Made by a program: the position numbers and the translations under genes. Positions 1-6,444 of a stretch of 34,990 bases of DNA are shown in pieces. Source of the stretch: Bacteroidota bacterium (lineage in GTDB: Bacteria > Bacteroidota > Bacteroidia > Chitinophagales > Saprospiraceae). Below the pieces are notes generated by a model that was not told the DNA's origin, made no database searches, and saw nothing but the letters and a program-made list of their open reading frames with translations. The stretch covers positions 1 to 34,990 of the forward strand of contig CAUJEY010000234.1 in the NCBI GenBank assembly GCA_963169325.1, in the 5' to 3' direction. Within the stretch, counting starts at the first letter, position 1, and each line of letters starts with the position of its first letter.

Positions 1-1
1 C

Positions 2-250
2 AAAGCGCTGTCCGAACGCAAACGTATGTTGCCACCGGCAGAGGCCCATTACACCGTCGAAAAAGACTACAAAGGCGCGCATTACGACCACTTCACCAAT
101 TTCTTCAATGGCGTGCGCAACGGCAAAAAAGTAGTGGAAGATGCCACCTTCGGCTTCCGCGCCGCAGCGCCCGCCCTGCTATGCAACGACAGCTATTTTG
201 AAGAAAAAACCGTGCGCTGGGATCCCATGAATATGAAGCGGATCGGGTGA
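2..250 (+). CDS. Gfo/Idh/MocA-family oxidoreductase, C-terminal fragment
   Basis: Only the last 82 codons are in the window; the reading frame is open from base 2 to a TGA at 248-250. The residues fit the C-terminal end of the Gfo/Idh/MocA family as found in Bacteroidota: a HYDHFTNFFNGVRNGK segment (the family's H-x-x-F-x-x-x-v-r-x-G end of the substrate domain), then an acidic EDATFGFRAAAPALL helix and a closing SYFEEKTVRWDP. Members are NAD(P)-dependent sugar or inositol dehydrogenases, often secreted by the Tat route in this phylum; the N-terminal Rossmann domain lies outside the window, so cofactor and localisation cannot be judged. Two DUF1080 genes follow on the same strand. Oxidation of a glycoside at C3 by such an enzyme, then cleavage of the 3-keto-glycoside by a DUF1080 protein, is a known Bacteroidota pathway and is my inference for this operon. 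Confidence 0.75.
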   Translation, partial: KALSERKRMLPPAEAHYTVEKDYKGAHYDHFTNFFNGVRNGKKVVEDATFGFRAAAPALLCNDSYFEEKTVRWDPMNMKRIG

Positions 251-327
251 TTTGGTTTAGGTACTTATCTTTTTATTTACCCGGAAAAAAGGCTGAAAAT
301 CCTGCCCATTTTTTAAAAACGACAAAT

Positions 328-1044
328 ATGAAATCATATCTGAATCTGTTTACGCTGCTGGCGCTGTTAAGTATCATTTGCGCTTGCTCCCCCAAAATGA
401 ACGTGCTCTCCGGCACTGAAAAAAAAGCCGGCTGGCAACTCCTGTTCGATGGCAAAACGACCGACGGCTGGCATACCTACGGCCTGGAAGCTACCCGGGG
501 CTGGGAGGTAAAAAACGGCGAACTGGTCGCTCTGGGTCAGGCGGGCCCCGAAGGCTCGGCCAACGATATCGTCACGGAGCGGGAATTTGAAAATTTCGAC
601 CTGATGCTGGAGTGGAAAATTTCGCCTGGCGGCAACAGCGGCGTCTTCTTCAACGTCGTGGAAGACCCGAAAAAATACGCCACCGTGTATGCTACCGGCC
701 CGGAATACCAGTTGGTAGACGATATCGGCTTTCCGGAAAAACTGGAGAACTGGCAAAAATCGGCTGCCAACTATGGCATGCACCCGCCGGCCCGTTCGGT
801 ACTCAAACCTGTCGGCGAGTACAATGTCACCCGGCTGCGGGTGAATAAAGGCCAGGTGGAACATTGGCTCAACGGCGTCAAAGTGGTGGAGTACAAGTTA
901 TGGACCCCTGAATGGGAAGCCAAAATCAAGTCCGGCAAATGGAACGAGTTTCCCGGCTACGGCCGCGCCAAACGCGGGCGCATCGCCCTGCAGGATCACG
1001 GCAATCAAATCTGGTTTCGCAACATCAAAATCCTCGAATTATGA
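328..1044 (+). CDS. DUF1080 (3-keto-disaccharide hydrolase family) lipoprotein
   Basis: A 238-residue lipoprotein. I start it at the ATG at 328 because that gives a clean lipoprotein signal (KSYLNLFTLLALLSIICAC, acylated Cys about residue 20); the frame is open further upstream to 247, but that extension has no signal-like composition. The mature part is one DUF1080/3-keto-disaccharide hydrolase domain (PF06439), a concanavalin-like beta sandwich: LFDGKTTDGWHTYG near residue 40, GGNSGVFFNVVE in the middle and GRIALQDHGNQIWFRNIKI at the end. Family members cleave 3-keto-glycosides or act on glycans at the cell surface or in the periplasm. The stop overlaps the start of the next DUF1080 gene by four bases (ATGA), which suggests translational coupling. 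Substrate is not readable from sequence. Confidence 0.88.
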   Translation: MKSYLNLFTLLALLSIICACSPKMNVLSGTEKKAGWQLLFDGKTTDGWHTYGLEATRGWEVKNGELVALGQAGPEGSANDIVTEREFENFDLMLEWKISPGGNSGVFFNVVEDPKKYATVYATGPEYQLVDDIGFPEKLENWQKSAANYGMHPPARSVLKPVGEYNVTRLRVNKGQVEHWLNGVKVVEYKLWTPEWEAKIKSGKWNEFPGYGRAKRGRIALQDHGNQIWFRNIKILEL

Positions 1045-1658
1045 AACCGGCACTTCTTTTCGGAATACTCGCCATCGGTTTTTTTGCAGCCTGCTCCGGC
1101 TCGAAAAAAACACAAACCAACGGCATTTCTTTGTTCAACGGTAAAGACCTCTCGGGTTGGGAAGTGTACGGCACCGAACGCTGGTATGTACAAAACGGCG
1201 AACTGGTATGCGAAAGCGGGCCGGACAAACAATACGGCTACTTAGGCACCAAGCAAAAGTTTAAAGACTTCGATCTCACGCTGGAATTCAAACAGGAAGC
1301 CAACGGCAACAGCGGTGTGTTTTTCCGCTCCTCCATCGAGGGCACCAAAATCACCGGCTGGCAGGCGGAGGTAGCGCCGCTTGGTCAGCACTCGGGCGGC
1401 ATCTACGAATCCTACGGCCGGGGCTGGCTCATCCAACCCGGCGCCGAACAGGAAAAAGCCCTGAAAACGGGTCAATGGAACACGATGCGTGTGCGCGTAG
1501 TGGGCGACGAAGTGACTACCTGGCTCAACGGCACGCAGATGATCACGTTGAAAGACGCCAAAATCGGAGCAGCCTCGGGGCAAATCGCCTTGCAGATTCA
1601 CGATGGCGGCGGGATAAAGGTGCGGTGGCGGAATTTGCGGGTGGTAGCCGGAGGCTAA
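1041..1658 (+). CDS. Second DUF1080 lipoprotein
   Basis: A 205-residue paralogue of the preceding gene, starting in its stop codon (ATGA, 1041-1044). The start is fixed by a lipoprotein signal: KPALLFGILAIGFFAAC, acylated Cys about residue 18. The DUF1080 landmarks recur: LFNGKDLSGWEVYG, WYVQNGELVC, GNSGVFFRSS, GQWNTMRVRVVGDEVTTWLNG and GQIALQIHDGGGIKVRWRNLRV. It is about 30 residues shorter than its partner, having lost the loop between the GNSGVFF strand and the WLNG strand that carries the extra segment of the first protein. Two unlike DUF1080 proteins in series suggest different substrates or a heteromeric enzyme; this is inference. A strong 15-bp hairpin follows the stop codon. Confidence 0.87.
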   Translation: MKPALLFGILAIGFFAACSGSKKTQTNGISLFNGKDLSGWEVYGTERWYVQNGELVCESGPDKQYGYLGTKQKFKDFDLTLEFKQEANGNSGVFFRSSIEGTKITGWQAEVAPLGQHSGGIYESYGRGWLIQPGAEQEKALKTGQWNTMRVRVVGDEVTTWLNGTQMITLKDAKIGAASGQIALQIHDGGGIKVRWRNLRVVAGG

Positions 1659-1664
1659 TAGAGG

Positions 1665-1712
1665 GCAATGAGGCTGTCTCATGCATTAAAAATGATAAGA
1701 CAGCCTCGTTGC
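1665..1712 (+). terminator. Strong hairpin after the DUF1080 operon (possible terminator)
   Basis: The arms at 1665-1679 and 1698-1712 are complementary over 15 bp with one G-T pair (GCAATGAGGCTGTCT against AGACAGCCTCGTTGC), with an 18-base A/T-rich loop. It starts six bases after the stop codon. No T-run follows, so it is not a textbook intrinsic terminator; it may protect the 3' end of the message or pair with the opposing moxR terminator downstream. Confidence 0.45.
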
Positions 1713-1743
1713 GACTTTGCGGGCGAAGAACTATTTCCCCCCT

Positions 1744-1785
1744 TAAAAATAAAAAAACCGGACCGCGAGAGGGTGCGATCCGGTT
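1744..1785 (-). terminator. Intrinsic terminator of moxR
   Basis: The arms 1756-1766 (AACCGGACCGC) and 1775-1785 (GCGATCCGGTT) form an 11-bp stem with one mismatch and an 8-base loop. Read on the minus strand it is followed by TTTTTTTATTTTT (1755 down to 1743), the classic Rho-independent form. It lies about 50 bases past the moxR stop and insulates it from the convergent DUF1080 operon. Confidence 0.8.
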
Positions 1786-1837
1786 CGTCAGTTGACTGTT
1801 ATATCCAACTGCCGAATTGAAGTCGACTAAGAGAGAT

Positions 1838-2803
1838 TTAAAGCAGCGCCTCGATGATATTCTCTTCCGACACGCCTTCTGCCTCGGCTTTGAAGTTACG
1901 AACGATACGGTGCCGCAATACGAGGTTGGCGATAGCCTGCACATCCTCAATATCCGGCGAGTATTTGCCGCGAATGGCGGCATGGCATTTGGCGCCCAGG
2001 GCTAAATATTGGCTTGCGCGTGGTCCGGCGCCCCAGGTCAAATAATTATCGGCTTCTTTAGCGGCGCGGGGCGTGTTAGGCCGGGTTTTGCTGGCCAGCG
2101 CTACACAATATTCCAGCACGTTATCCGCCACGGGTATTTTGCGAATCAGTTGCTGATATTCCTGAATTTCCGCACCGGTTAGCACGTGTTTCAGTTGAAC
2201 GCTGCGGGAAGACGTGGTATTTTTCACCACTTCCACCTCTTCTTCGTAGGAAGGATAGGTTAGTGGGATATTGAACATAAAACGGTCCAGTTGGGCTTCC
2301 GGCAAGGGGTAGGTGCCTTCCTGTTCAATGGGGTTCTGGGTGGCCAGTACAAAAAACGGCGCCGGCAATGCGTGTCGGGAGCCACCCACCGTCACGGAAC
2401 GTTCCTGCATGGCTTCCAATAGGGCGGCCTGCGTTTTGGGCGGTGTCCGGTTGATCTCGTCGGCCAACACGATATTGGCAAACACCGGGCCGCGCAAGAA
2501 GCGGAAATGCCGGTCTTCATCCAGAATCTCCGCGCCGGTGATGTCGGAGGGCATCAGGTCGGGCGTAAACTGGATACGTTTAAATTCCAAATCGAGGACG
2601 TCGGAAATGGTGCTGACCAAAAGGGTTTTAGCCAAACCCGGTACCCCAACCAGCAGGGAGTGACCATTGGAAAAAAGAGAAATAATCACGGCTCTGACCA
2701 CGGCATCCTGACCTACGATGACCTTGCTGATTTCCTGTGAAAGGTCTTTATAGGCTTGCGCTAATGCGTCAACGGCCTCTACATCTGACTTGAACTGAGA
2801 CAT
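1838..2803 (-). CDS. MoxR-family AAA+ ATPase
   Basis: A 321-residue AAA+ ATPase of the MoxR subfamily, cytoplasmic; these act as chaperones for maturation of metal- or cofactor-dependent proteins and often pair with DUF58/VWA proteins. Visible motifs: Walker A LLVGVPGLAKTLL about residues 50-62, Walker B NIVLADEINRTPPKTQAALLEAMQE about 110-134 (split here by residue runs of the family signature), sensor 1 FVLATQNPIEQEGTYPLPEA near 151-170, and the LDRF arginine motif just after. The start is taken at 2803 (MSQFKSDVEAVDAL), the usual family N-terminus. The frame runs on to 3025, but that part translates a DNA repeat (NPLNPLNPLNP) and lies across the predicted promoter. No DUF58 or VWA partner follows; the gene is alone and ends at its own terminator, which is unusual for MoxR. 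Confidence 0.93.
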   Translation of the reverse strand: MSQFKSDVEAVDALAQAYKDLSQEISKVIVGQDAVVRAVIISLFSNGHSLLVGVPGLAKTLLVSTISDVLDLEFKRIQFTPDLMPSDITGAEILDEDRHFRFLRGPVFANIVLADEINRTPPKTQAALLEAMQERSVTVGGSRHALPAPFFVLATQNPIEQEGTYPLPEAQLDRFMFNIPLTYPSYEEEVEVVKNTTSSRSVQLKHVLTGAEIQEYQQLIRKIPVADNVLEYCVALASKTRPNTPRAAKEADNYLTWGAGPRASQYLALGAKCHAAIRGKYSPDIEDVQAIANLVLRHRIVRNFKAEAEGVSEENIIEALL

Positions 2804-2906
2804 ATACTTTATTTTGGCGGTGCTTGTGCTATTAATCCGGTGAAAAAGAAGATGCAAACCTGCGAAGAAACGCCGGAACGCCGGCATTGTTTCGTCAAAA
2901 GAGGGC

Positions 2907-2939
2907 CAAAGGTAGTAAATGACCGTTTTTTTGCGACAA
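2907..2939 (-). promoter_or_regulatory. Bacteroidota-type promoter of moxR
   Basis: On the minus strand TTTG at 2940-2937 is separated by 22 bases from TACCTTTG at 2914-2907, an exact match to the Bacteroidota primary-sigma consensus (TTTG, 17-23 bases, TAnnTTTG). Transcription would begin near 2899, giving a leader of about 95 bases to the moxR start at 2803. It supports the shorter moxR start. Confidence 0.55.
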
Positions 2940-2960
2940 AAGAAATCAAAAAGGTTTTTT

Positions 2961-3082
2961 GGGTTGAGCGGGTTTAACGGGTTTAACGGGTTTAACGGGT
3001 TGAGCACGCACCGGAAACTTTTCAAACCCGTTCAACCCGTTCAACCCGCTCAACCCGTTCAACCCGCTCAACCCGCTCAACC
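2961..3082. repeat. Fold-back array of 9-bp units
   Basis: The left arm (2961-3005) is five 9-base units, GGGTTGAGC / GGGTTTAAC x3 / GGGTTGAGC. After a spacer of about 19 bases the right arm (3025-3082) is six and a half units of the reverse-complement type, AACCCGTTC or AACCCGCTC. The arms pair in the 9-base register with mostly T/C differences, so the transcript or single strand can form a hairpin of 40 bp or more. The array overlaps the last codons and stop (3077-3079) of the lysoplasmalogenase gene and sits just upstream of the moxR promoter, so it could end transcription between them. Confidence 0.85.
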
Positions 3083-3769
3083 GCGCGGTTTCGACGCGAT
3101 CACGCCCCGTACCAACAGCAATTGCCCAGCGATATAAGTCGCCATGATACTGATACGCGCCCCGGGAAATGGATGACCGAACTTGTTCGCAGCGATCAAA
3201 CAATCCGACAACATGAACAACAACGCGCCGGTAAGCAGCTGCGTGAAGATGGGGCCGGGAAAATGGTTGCGGCTATTGACGACGGAAAGCGTCATGACCG
3301 AGATGGCCACTCCGTAGGCCGCTACAGGTAATTTCATGCCGGCGGGGATGTCCGGCCAGAGCCAGTTCATAAAAAACATCAGAAACAACGCGAACGGGGC
3401 AATCAACAAGGGTTGCTTACGCAACAGGCCGTTTTTCAGATTTGTTTCTTTGAAAAAGCCGCCCATATAAAAAAGATGGGTGCATAAAAAAGCGCCCAGG
3501 CCCATCAGAAAGAACAATTGGCCATACCGGCTCCCCGAAAACATCAGAAAAACATCACCCAACAGGGAAAAACCCAGCCCGGTGAGCATGGCCTGGTATA
3601 AAAAACGCGACCGGCCTTTTGTTTCGAGATATAGCCAAACTGCCAGCAAGGGCATTAGCAGGGGTTTAGTACACCAAACGAGCCATTCTGTCGCAGTAAT
3701 TTCAGCGCCGATTTCGACCAGCGCGATCAAAAGGTAAACCGTAAGCCAGAGTGAAGATTTTATGTTCAT
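3077..3769 (-). CDS. YhhN/TMEM86-type lysoplasmalogenase-like membrane protein
   Basis: A 230-residue integral membrane protein with about eight hydrophobic segments, from a first helix SLWLTVYLLIALVEIG to a last one near the C-terminus. Length, topology and the signatures GFSLLGDVFLMF, GLGAFLCTHLFYM and GALLFMLSDCLIAANKF (acidic residues inside membrane helices, followed by a buried Ser-Asp) match the YhhN family (PF07947), whose animal members (TMEM86) hydrolyse the vinyl-ether bond of lysoplasmalogens. In bacteria the substrate is not established. The start at 3769 (MNIKSSLW) overlaps the pabA stop as ATGA, so translation is probably coupled to pabA. The frame extends upstream through pabA but out of frame with it. 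The stop codon is inside a 9-bp repeat array, so the last few residues (KPRG) may derive from the repeat. Confidence 0.8.
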   Translation of the reverse strand: MNIKSSLWLTVYLLIALVEIGAEITATEWLVWCTKPLLMPLLAVWLYLETKGRSRFLYQAMLTGLGFSLLGDVFLMFSGSRYGQLFFLMGLGAFLCTHLFYMGGFFKETNLKNGLLRKQPLLIAPFALFLMFFMNWLWPDIPAGMKLPVAAYGVAISVMTLSVVNSRNHFPGPIFTQLLTGALLFMLSDCLIAANKFGHPFPGARISIMATYIAGQLLLVRGVIASKPRG

Positions 3770-4344
3770 ATTCGTCTTTTTGTCAAATCCAGCCAGTTTT
3801 TCAACATCTGCAACCCGAATTCCGTCCCGATAGATTCGGGATGGAACTGCACCCCGGTCAGCGGCAAGGAACGATGCGCCAGGGCCATTATCTCTCCTTC
3901 TTCGGTTTGGGCAATGCTTTCCAGGGGCGTCTCCGCCAGCGATTCCAGCACGAGCGAATGATAGCGCATGACGGAAAACGGCGAAGGTATTCCCTGGAAC
4001 AAAGGGTGGCCATTGTGTTGCACCGGCGTAGTTTTTCCATGTACGGGCACCCGGGCCTTTATGAGGCGGGCGCCAAAGAATTCGCCCAAAGCCTGATGCC
4101 CCAAACAAATCCCGAGCATCGGTACCCTCTTGTACCAGGCTGCTATCAGAGGCAACATGATACCGGCATCCGACGGTCGTTTTGGGCCCGGAGAAAGTAC
4201 GATGGCCTCGATACCCAGGCGCTCAAATTCGTGCAGGGACAATACGTCGTTGCGCACCACAACACACTCGGCGCCTGCCTGGAGCAGGTAGTCGTAGAGG
4301 TTGTACGTGAAGGAGTCGTAATTATCAAGCAGCAGAATGGGCAC
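3766..4344 (-). CDS. pabA: Anthranilate/aminodeoxychorismate synthase component II (glutamine amidotransferase)
   Basis: A 192-residue class I glutamine amidotransferase that makes ammonia from glutamine for a chorismate-using partner (TrpE or PabB). The full family architecture is visible: LLLDNYDSFTYNLYDYL at the N-terminus, the oxyanion segment LSPGPKRPSDAG near 50-61, the nucleophile in GICLGHQALGEFFGA (Cys about 80), and the His/Glu of the triad in GVQFHPESIGTEFG (His about 168, Glu about 170). The start is a GTG at 4344; no in-frame ATG fits. TrpG and PabA cannot be separated by sequence here, so the symbol is provisional. No component I gene is adjacent; instead the stop overlaps a lysoplasmalogenase-like gene by four bases. 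A long hairpin separates it from the gene upstream. Confidence 0.9.
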   Translation of the reverse strand: MPILLLDNYDSFTYNLYDYLLQAGAECVVVRNDVLSLHEFERLGIEAIVLSPGPKRPSDAGIMLPLIAAWYKRVPMLGICLGHQALGEFFGARLIKARVPVHGKTTPVQHNGHPLFQGIPSPFSVMRYHSLVLESLAETPLESIAQTEEGEIMALAHRSLPLTGVQFHPESIGTEFGLQMLKNWLDLTKRRI

Positions 4345-4362
4345 GAATGCAGGGCTGTAAAT

Positions 4363-4440
4363 GAAAAGTGTTCGGTACTTAACCGCCCGAAATTATTGGT
4401 TATCTCCAATATCCGGGCGAATAAATACCGAACACTTTTT
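4363..4440. terminator. Long hairpin, terminator of the secreted basic protein gene
   Basis: Arms 4364-4391 and 4411-4439 are complementary over about 27 bp with a few mismatches, beginning with an exact AAAAGTGTTCGGTA / TACCGAACACTTTT. The apical loop is ATTGGTTATCTC. It ends with TTTTT on the plus strand and TTTT on the minus strand, so it can terminate in both directions. Its position, 25 bases past a minus-strand stop codon and just upstream of pabA, makes it the terminator of the 4465-5424 gene. Confidence 0.7.
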
Positions 4441-4464
4441 AAATGAATGGATCAGCGCGTGTGA

Positions 4465-5424
4465 CTATTGCCTGCCCCGTCGTTTGGTCGTCGTTTTGGT
4501 CGTTGTTTTTTTACCCCCCACATTGCCGTCTCTGCCTTGCCGGGCAGCCTTGGTGGTTGATTTTTCTTTGGTCACGCTCCGGCCATTCCGGCCCTGAACG
4601 GTAGTGGAGGTGGTTGTTTTTTTACCCACCACGGTATTCCCGTTTCTTCCTTTACCTGCTACAACGGTGGTCGTACGGGTGTGCACCACTTTGGAACTGG
4701 TGCGCCGGGGCGCATATACGCCATGCGCATGCACCACCCGGTGGGTCGTCACTACATGATGATGCCGGCGATACGGCGCTACCCGGACGTAGCGATAACG
4801 CCAGGGGTGCGGACGAAATGGCCGCCAGTAGCTCGGATAATACCTCCAACGCCAGGGCGAAACCCACAAGGTGTAGCGCGGCCCATATACAAACCGGACG
4901 CCTGGCCAGCGCCATACATTGACTACGATTACATCCGGTCTTAAATCGACGGAAGGCCCGCCCCGCCCTTTCTTCGGCTCTGCCTGCTCTTCGTCGACGG
5001 GCTCTACGATAACTTGCTCGCCATAGAGGTCCTCATCTCCAATGATTTGAAGGATAGCGTACTCATCGTTTTGTTTTTCAATTTCGATGACTGCGATGTC
5101 CTGTGATTCCGTTTCACTGAGAGATACTTGCAAGACCATGGCGTGGGAATTGCCATCCATGTTGTCGATCACGCGGATATAGTCTACTTCGTTGTCTTCG
5201 TTCAGGTCCAGGTTGTTTACGTAGTTGTCATTCGTATTCAACAGTTTTTCGAAGTCTTCCGGCGATTCTGCTTTTTTAAACAGTTCGAGCGCGCCTTCGA
5301 GGCTAAAATGGTCGCCGGGCAGCCCTGTGCTATCTGCCAGGTCTACGTCCTGGGCGTTTAAGGAAAAGGAGCAGAACAGGATTGCATAAAGACTCAGCAG
5401 ACCGGTAATTGAGCGTGTCTTCAT
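4465..5424 (-). CDS. Secreted protein with acidic N-terminal and basic low-complexity C-terminal half
   Basis: A 319-residue protein with no family I can name with confidence. It has a Sec signal peptide (ITGLLSLYAILFCSFSLNA, cleavage before QDVD). Residues about 25-155 are acidic and folded-looking, with LNTNDNYVNNLDLNEDNEVDYIRVID, in which a DLNEDNEVDYI stretch resembles a calcium-binding loop. Residues about 160-215 are rich in Trp, Tyr and Arg (WRWRYYPSYWRPF). The last 90 residues are almost only K, T, R, G and V with three GRNG/GRDG phrases separated by KTTT runs, so the charge is strongly segregated along the chain. Similar proteins occur in other Bacteroidota as uncharacterised secreted proteins. 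A polyanion- or cell-wall-binding tail is possible but is inference. Confidence 0.75.
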   Translation of the reverse strand: MKTRSITGLLSLYAILFCSFSLNAQDVDLADSTGLPGDHFSLEGALELFKKAESPEDFEKLLNTNDNYVNNLDLNEDNEVDYIRVIDNMDGNSHAMVLQVSLSETESQDIAVIEIEKQNDEYAILQIIGDEDLYGEQVIVEPVDEEQAEPKKGRGGPSVDLRPDVIVVNVWRWPGVRFVYGPRYTLWVSPWRWRYYPSYWRPFRPHPWRYRYVRVAPYRRHHHVVTTHRVVHAHGVYAPRRTSSKVVHTRTTTVVAGKGRNGNTVVGKKTTTSTTVQGRNGRSVTKEKSTTKAARQGRDGNVGGKKTTTKTTTKRRGRQ

Positions 5425-5458
5425 AATTCAGTATTTTATGATTTGGTGAAAGGATAGA

Positions 5459-5490
5459 CTTGTTGTGGTAAGGGACTCTACCACAACAAG
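5459..5490. terminator. Perfect 12-bp hairpin between cvpA and the secreted protein gene
   Basis: CTTGTTGTGGTA (5459-5470) and TACCACAACAAG (5479-5490) pair perfectly around an 8-base loop. It lies about 75 bases after the cvpA stop and 35 bases before the next minus-strand start. No T-run follows, so it may be a weak terminator, an attenuator or a leader stem. Confidence 0.45.
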
Positions 5491-5565
5491 ATTGAATAAG
5501 ACGGACCGTCAAGGGAAAGGTTTAATGTGCTGATTACAAACTTATCTGACTCCGGAGTACAAGTT

Positions 5566-6246
5566 TCAGTAGTCTTCAATGCCGCTGCCTTCATCCGTAC
5601 TTCCGGATCGTTGCCGCGTGTCGGATTCTTCCGGATCCGTTTCGATCCCGGAGTTGCCGTTGTCCGGTAGCTCATAGATGCGGGGCTGATCGCTTTTTCC
5701 GGTGGTTTCCTTTTCCCCGTATTTTTGCAGGCGATCCATCCACGTGACGGATGTTTCCCAGGCTTCCAAGGCAAAAGGTTTGAACCGTTCGGCGGCCGTT
5801 TTGGCCTTGCCCGGCAATTTTATCAGGGTTTCGTACGTCTGCGATTCCAACTTTGTTTGCTGGCTGACCATACCGGTTTTATCGGCAAACCATACTAATA
5901 CGCTGACAATCAATATGCCGAACATTCCAAGCACGGCACCGCCAAGCGCCTGATTGATCACCCCGATGTACAGGCTTTGCAATATTCCTTCAAATCCCTT
6001 GGCCGCTTGCCGGATGACAAACATGATAAACACCACGTTGACCGTAAACGCGGCGATAAACATCATCGGATTGGTCGAATGGAAAAGTTGCTCCAGGATG
6101 TTGGTGGCGGTAGGCGTCATTTTGAAGGCCAGGACAATGCCAAAAACGTAAGCCAGCACGTTGAATACCGTACTGATGATGCCCTGATTATAACCTTTCC
6201 AAAAACCATAGAGAAAGGCCACGGCGCAGATAATATCGATCGGCAT
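5566..6246 (-). CDS. CvpA-family membrane protein
   Basis: A 226-residue inner-membrane protein. The first 125 residues hold four hydrophobic helices and the typical CvpA/colicin V production (PF02674) start: a short N-terminal helix, then GFWKGYNQGIISTVFNVLAYVFG (the family's G-x-x-r-G landmark) and GVINQALGGAVLGMFGILIVSVL for the last helix. The family is widespread; its role in E. coli is linked to colicin V export and envelope resistance to bile salts, and in this phylum it is unknown. The remaining 100 residues are soluble, ending in an acidic and Ser-rich tail (ESDTRQRSGSTDEGSG). The start at 6246 gives the canonical N-terminus. It probably has its own promoter (see 6318) and is divergent from the YCF48-like gene. 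Confidence 0.88.
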   Translation of the reverse strand: MPIDIICAVAFLYGFWKGYNQGIISTVFNVLAYVFGIVLAFKMTPTATNILEQLFHSTNPMMFIAAFTVNVVFIMFVIRQAAKGFEGILQSLYIGVINQALGGAVLGMFGILIVSVLVWFADKTGMVSQQTKLESQTYETLIKLPGKAKTAAERFKPFALEAWETSVTWMDRLQKYGEKETTGKSDQPRIYELPDNGNSGIETDPEESDTRQRSGSTDEGSGIEDY

Positions 6247-6317
6247 ATATGTTTGTGACGGCAGTGCCGGGTTTAGTCACCTGTTTTTGAGGGGATTATA
6301 AACTCAGAATAGCGCTG

Positions 6318-6325
6318 CAAAGTTA
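6318..6325 (-). promoter_or_regulatory. Possible -7 element of the cvpA promoter
   Basis: The minus strand reads TAACTTTG, an exact TAnnTTTG. A TTG lies 15 bases upstream (6343-6341), slightly closer than the usual 17-23. Transcription would start near 6311 and leave a leader of about 65 bases. The match is good for the -7 element only, so confidence is low. Confidence 0.35.
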
Positions 6326-6444
6326 TGGATATTTTGCGGGCAATGCATTTTGTAATTTTACCCCCCAGTAATCTCTCTTTTAACGGATTGCCAGGGGAAA
6401 AGCCTGCTACCATTTTTTCAGGCCAAACGCCAACGCTTATTTTC

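Noticed and set aside
1665-1712. End of an insertion sequence (GAGGCTGTCT resembles some IS termini)
   Set aside because: Both arms lie within 48 bases, no transposase and no target duplication are seen; a hairpin at a transcript end is the simpler reading.
2804-3025. N-terminal extension of MoxR with NPLNPLNPL repeats
   Set aside because: The repeated residues are the translation of the 9-bp DNA array, and the extension crosses a good promoter (2907-2939). The family start is at 2803.
3770-4108. Upstream extension of the lysoplasmalogenase-like frame
   Set aside because: It would run across pabA in another frame; composition is not protein-like and the ATGA overlap fixes the start.
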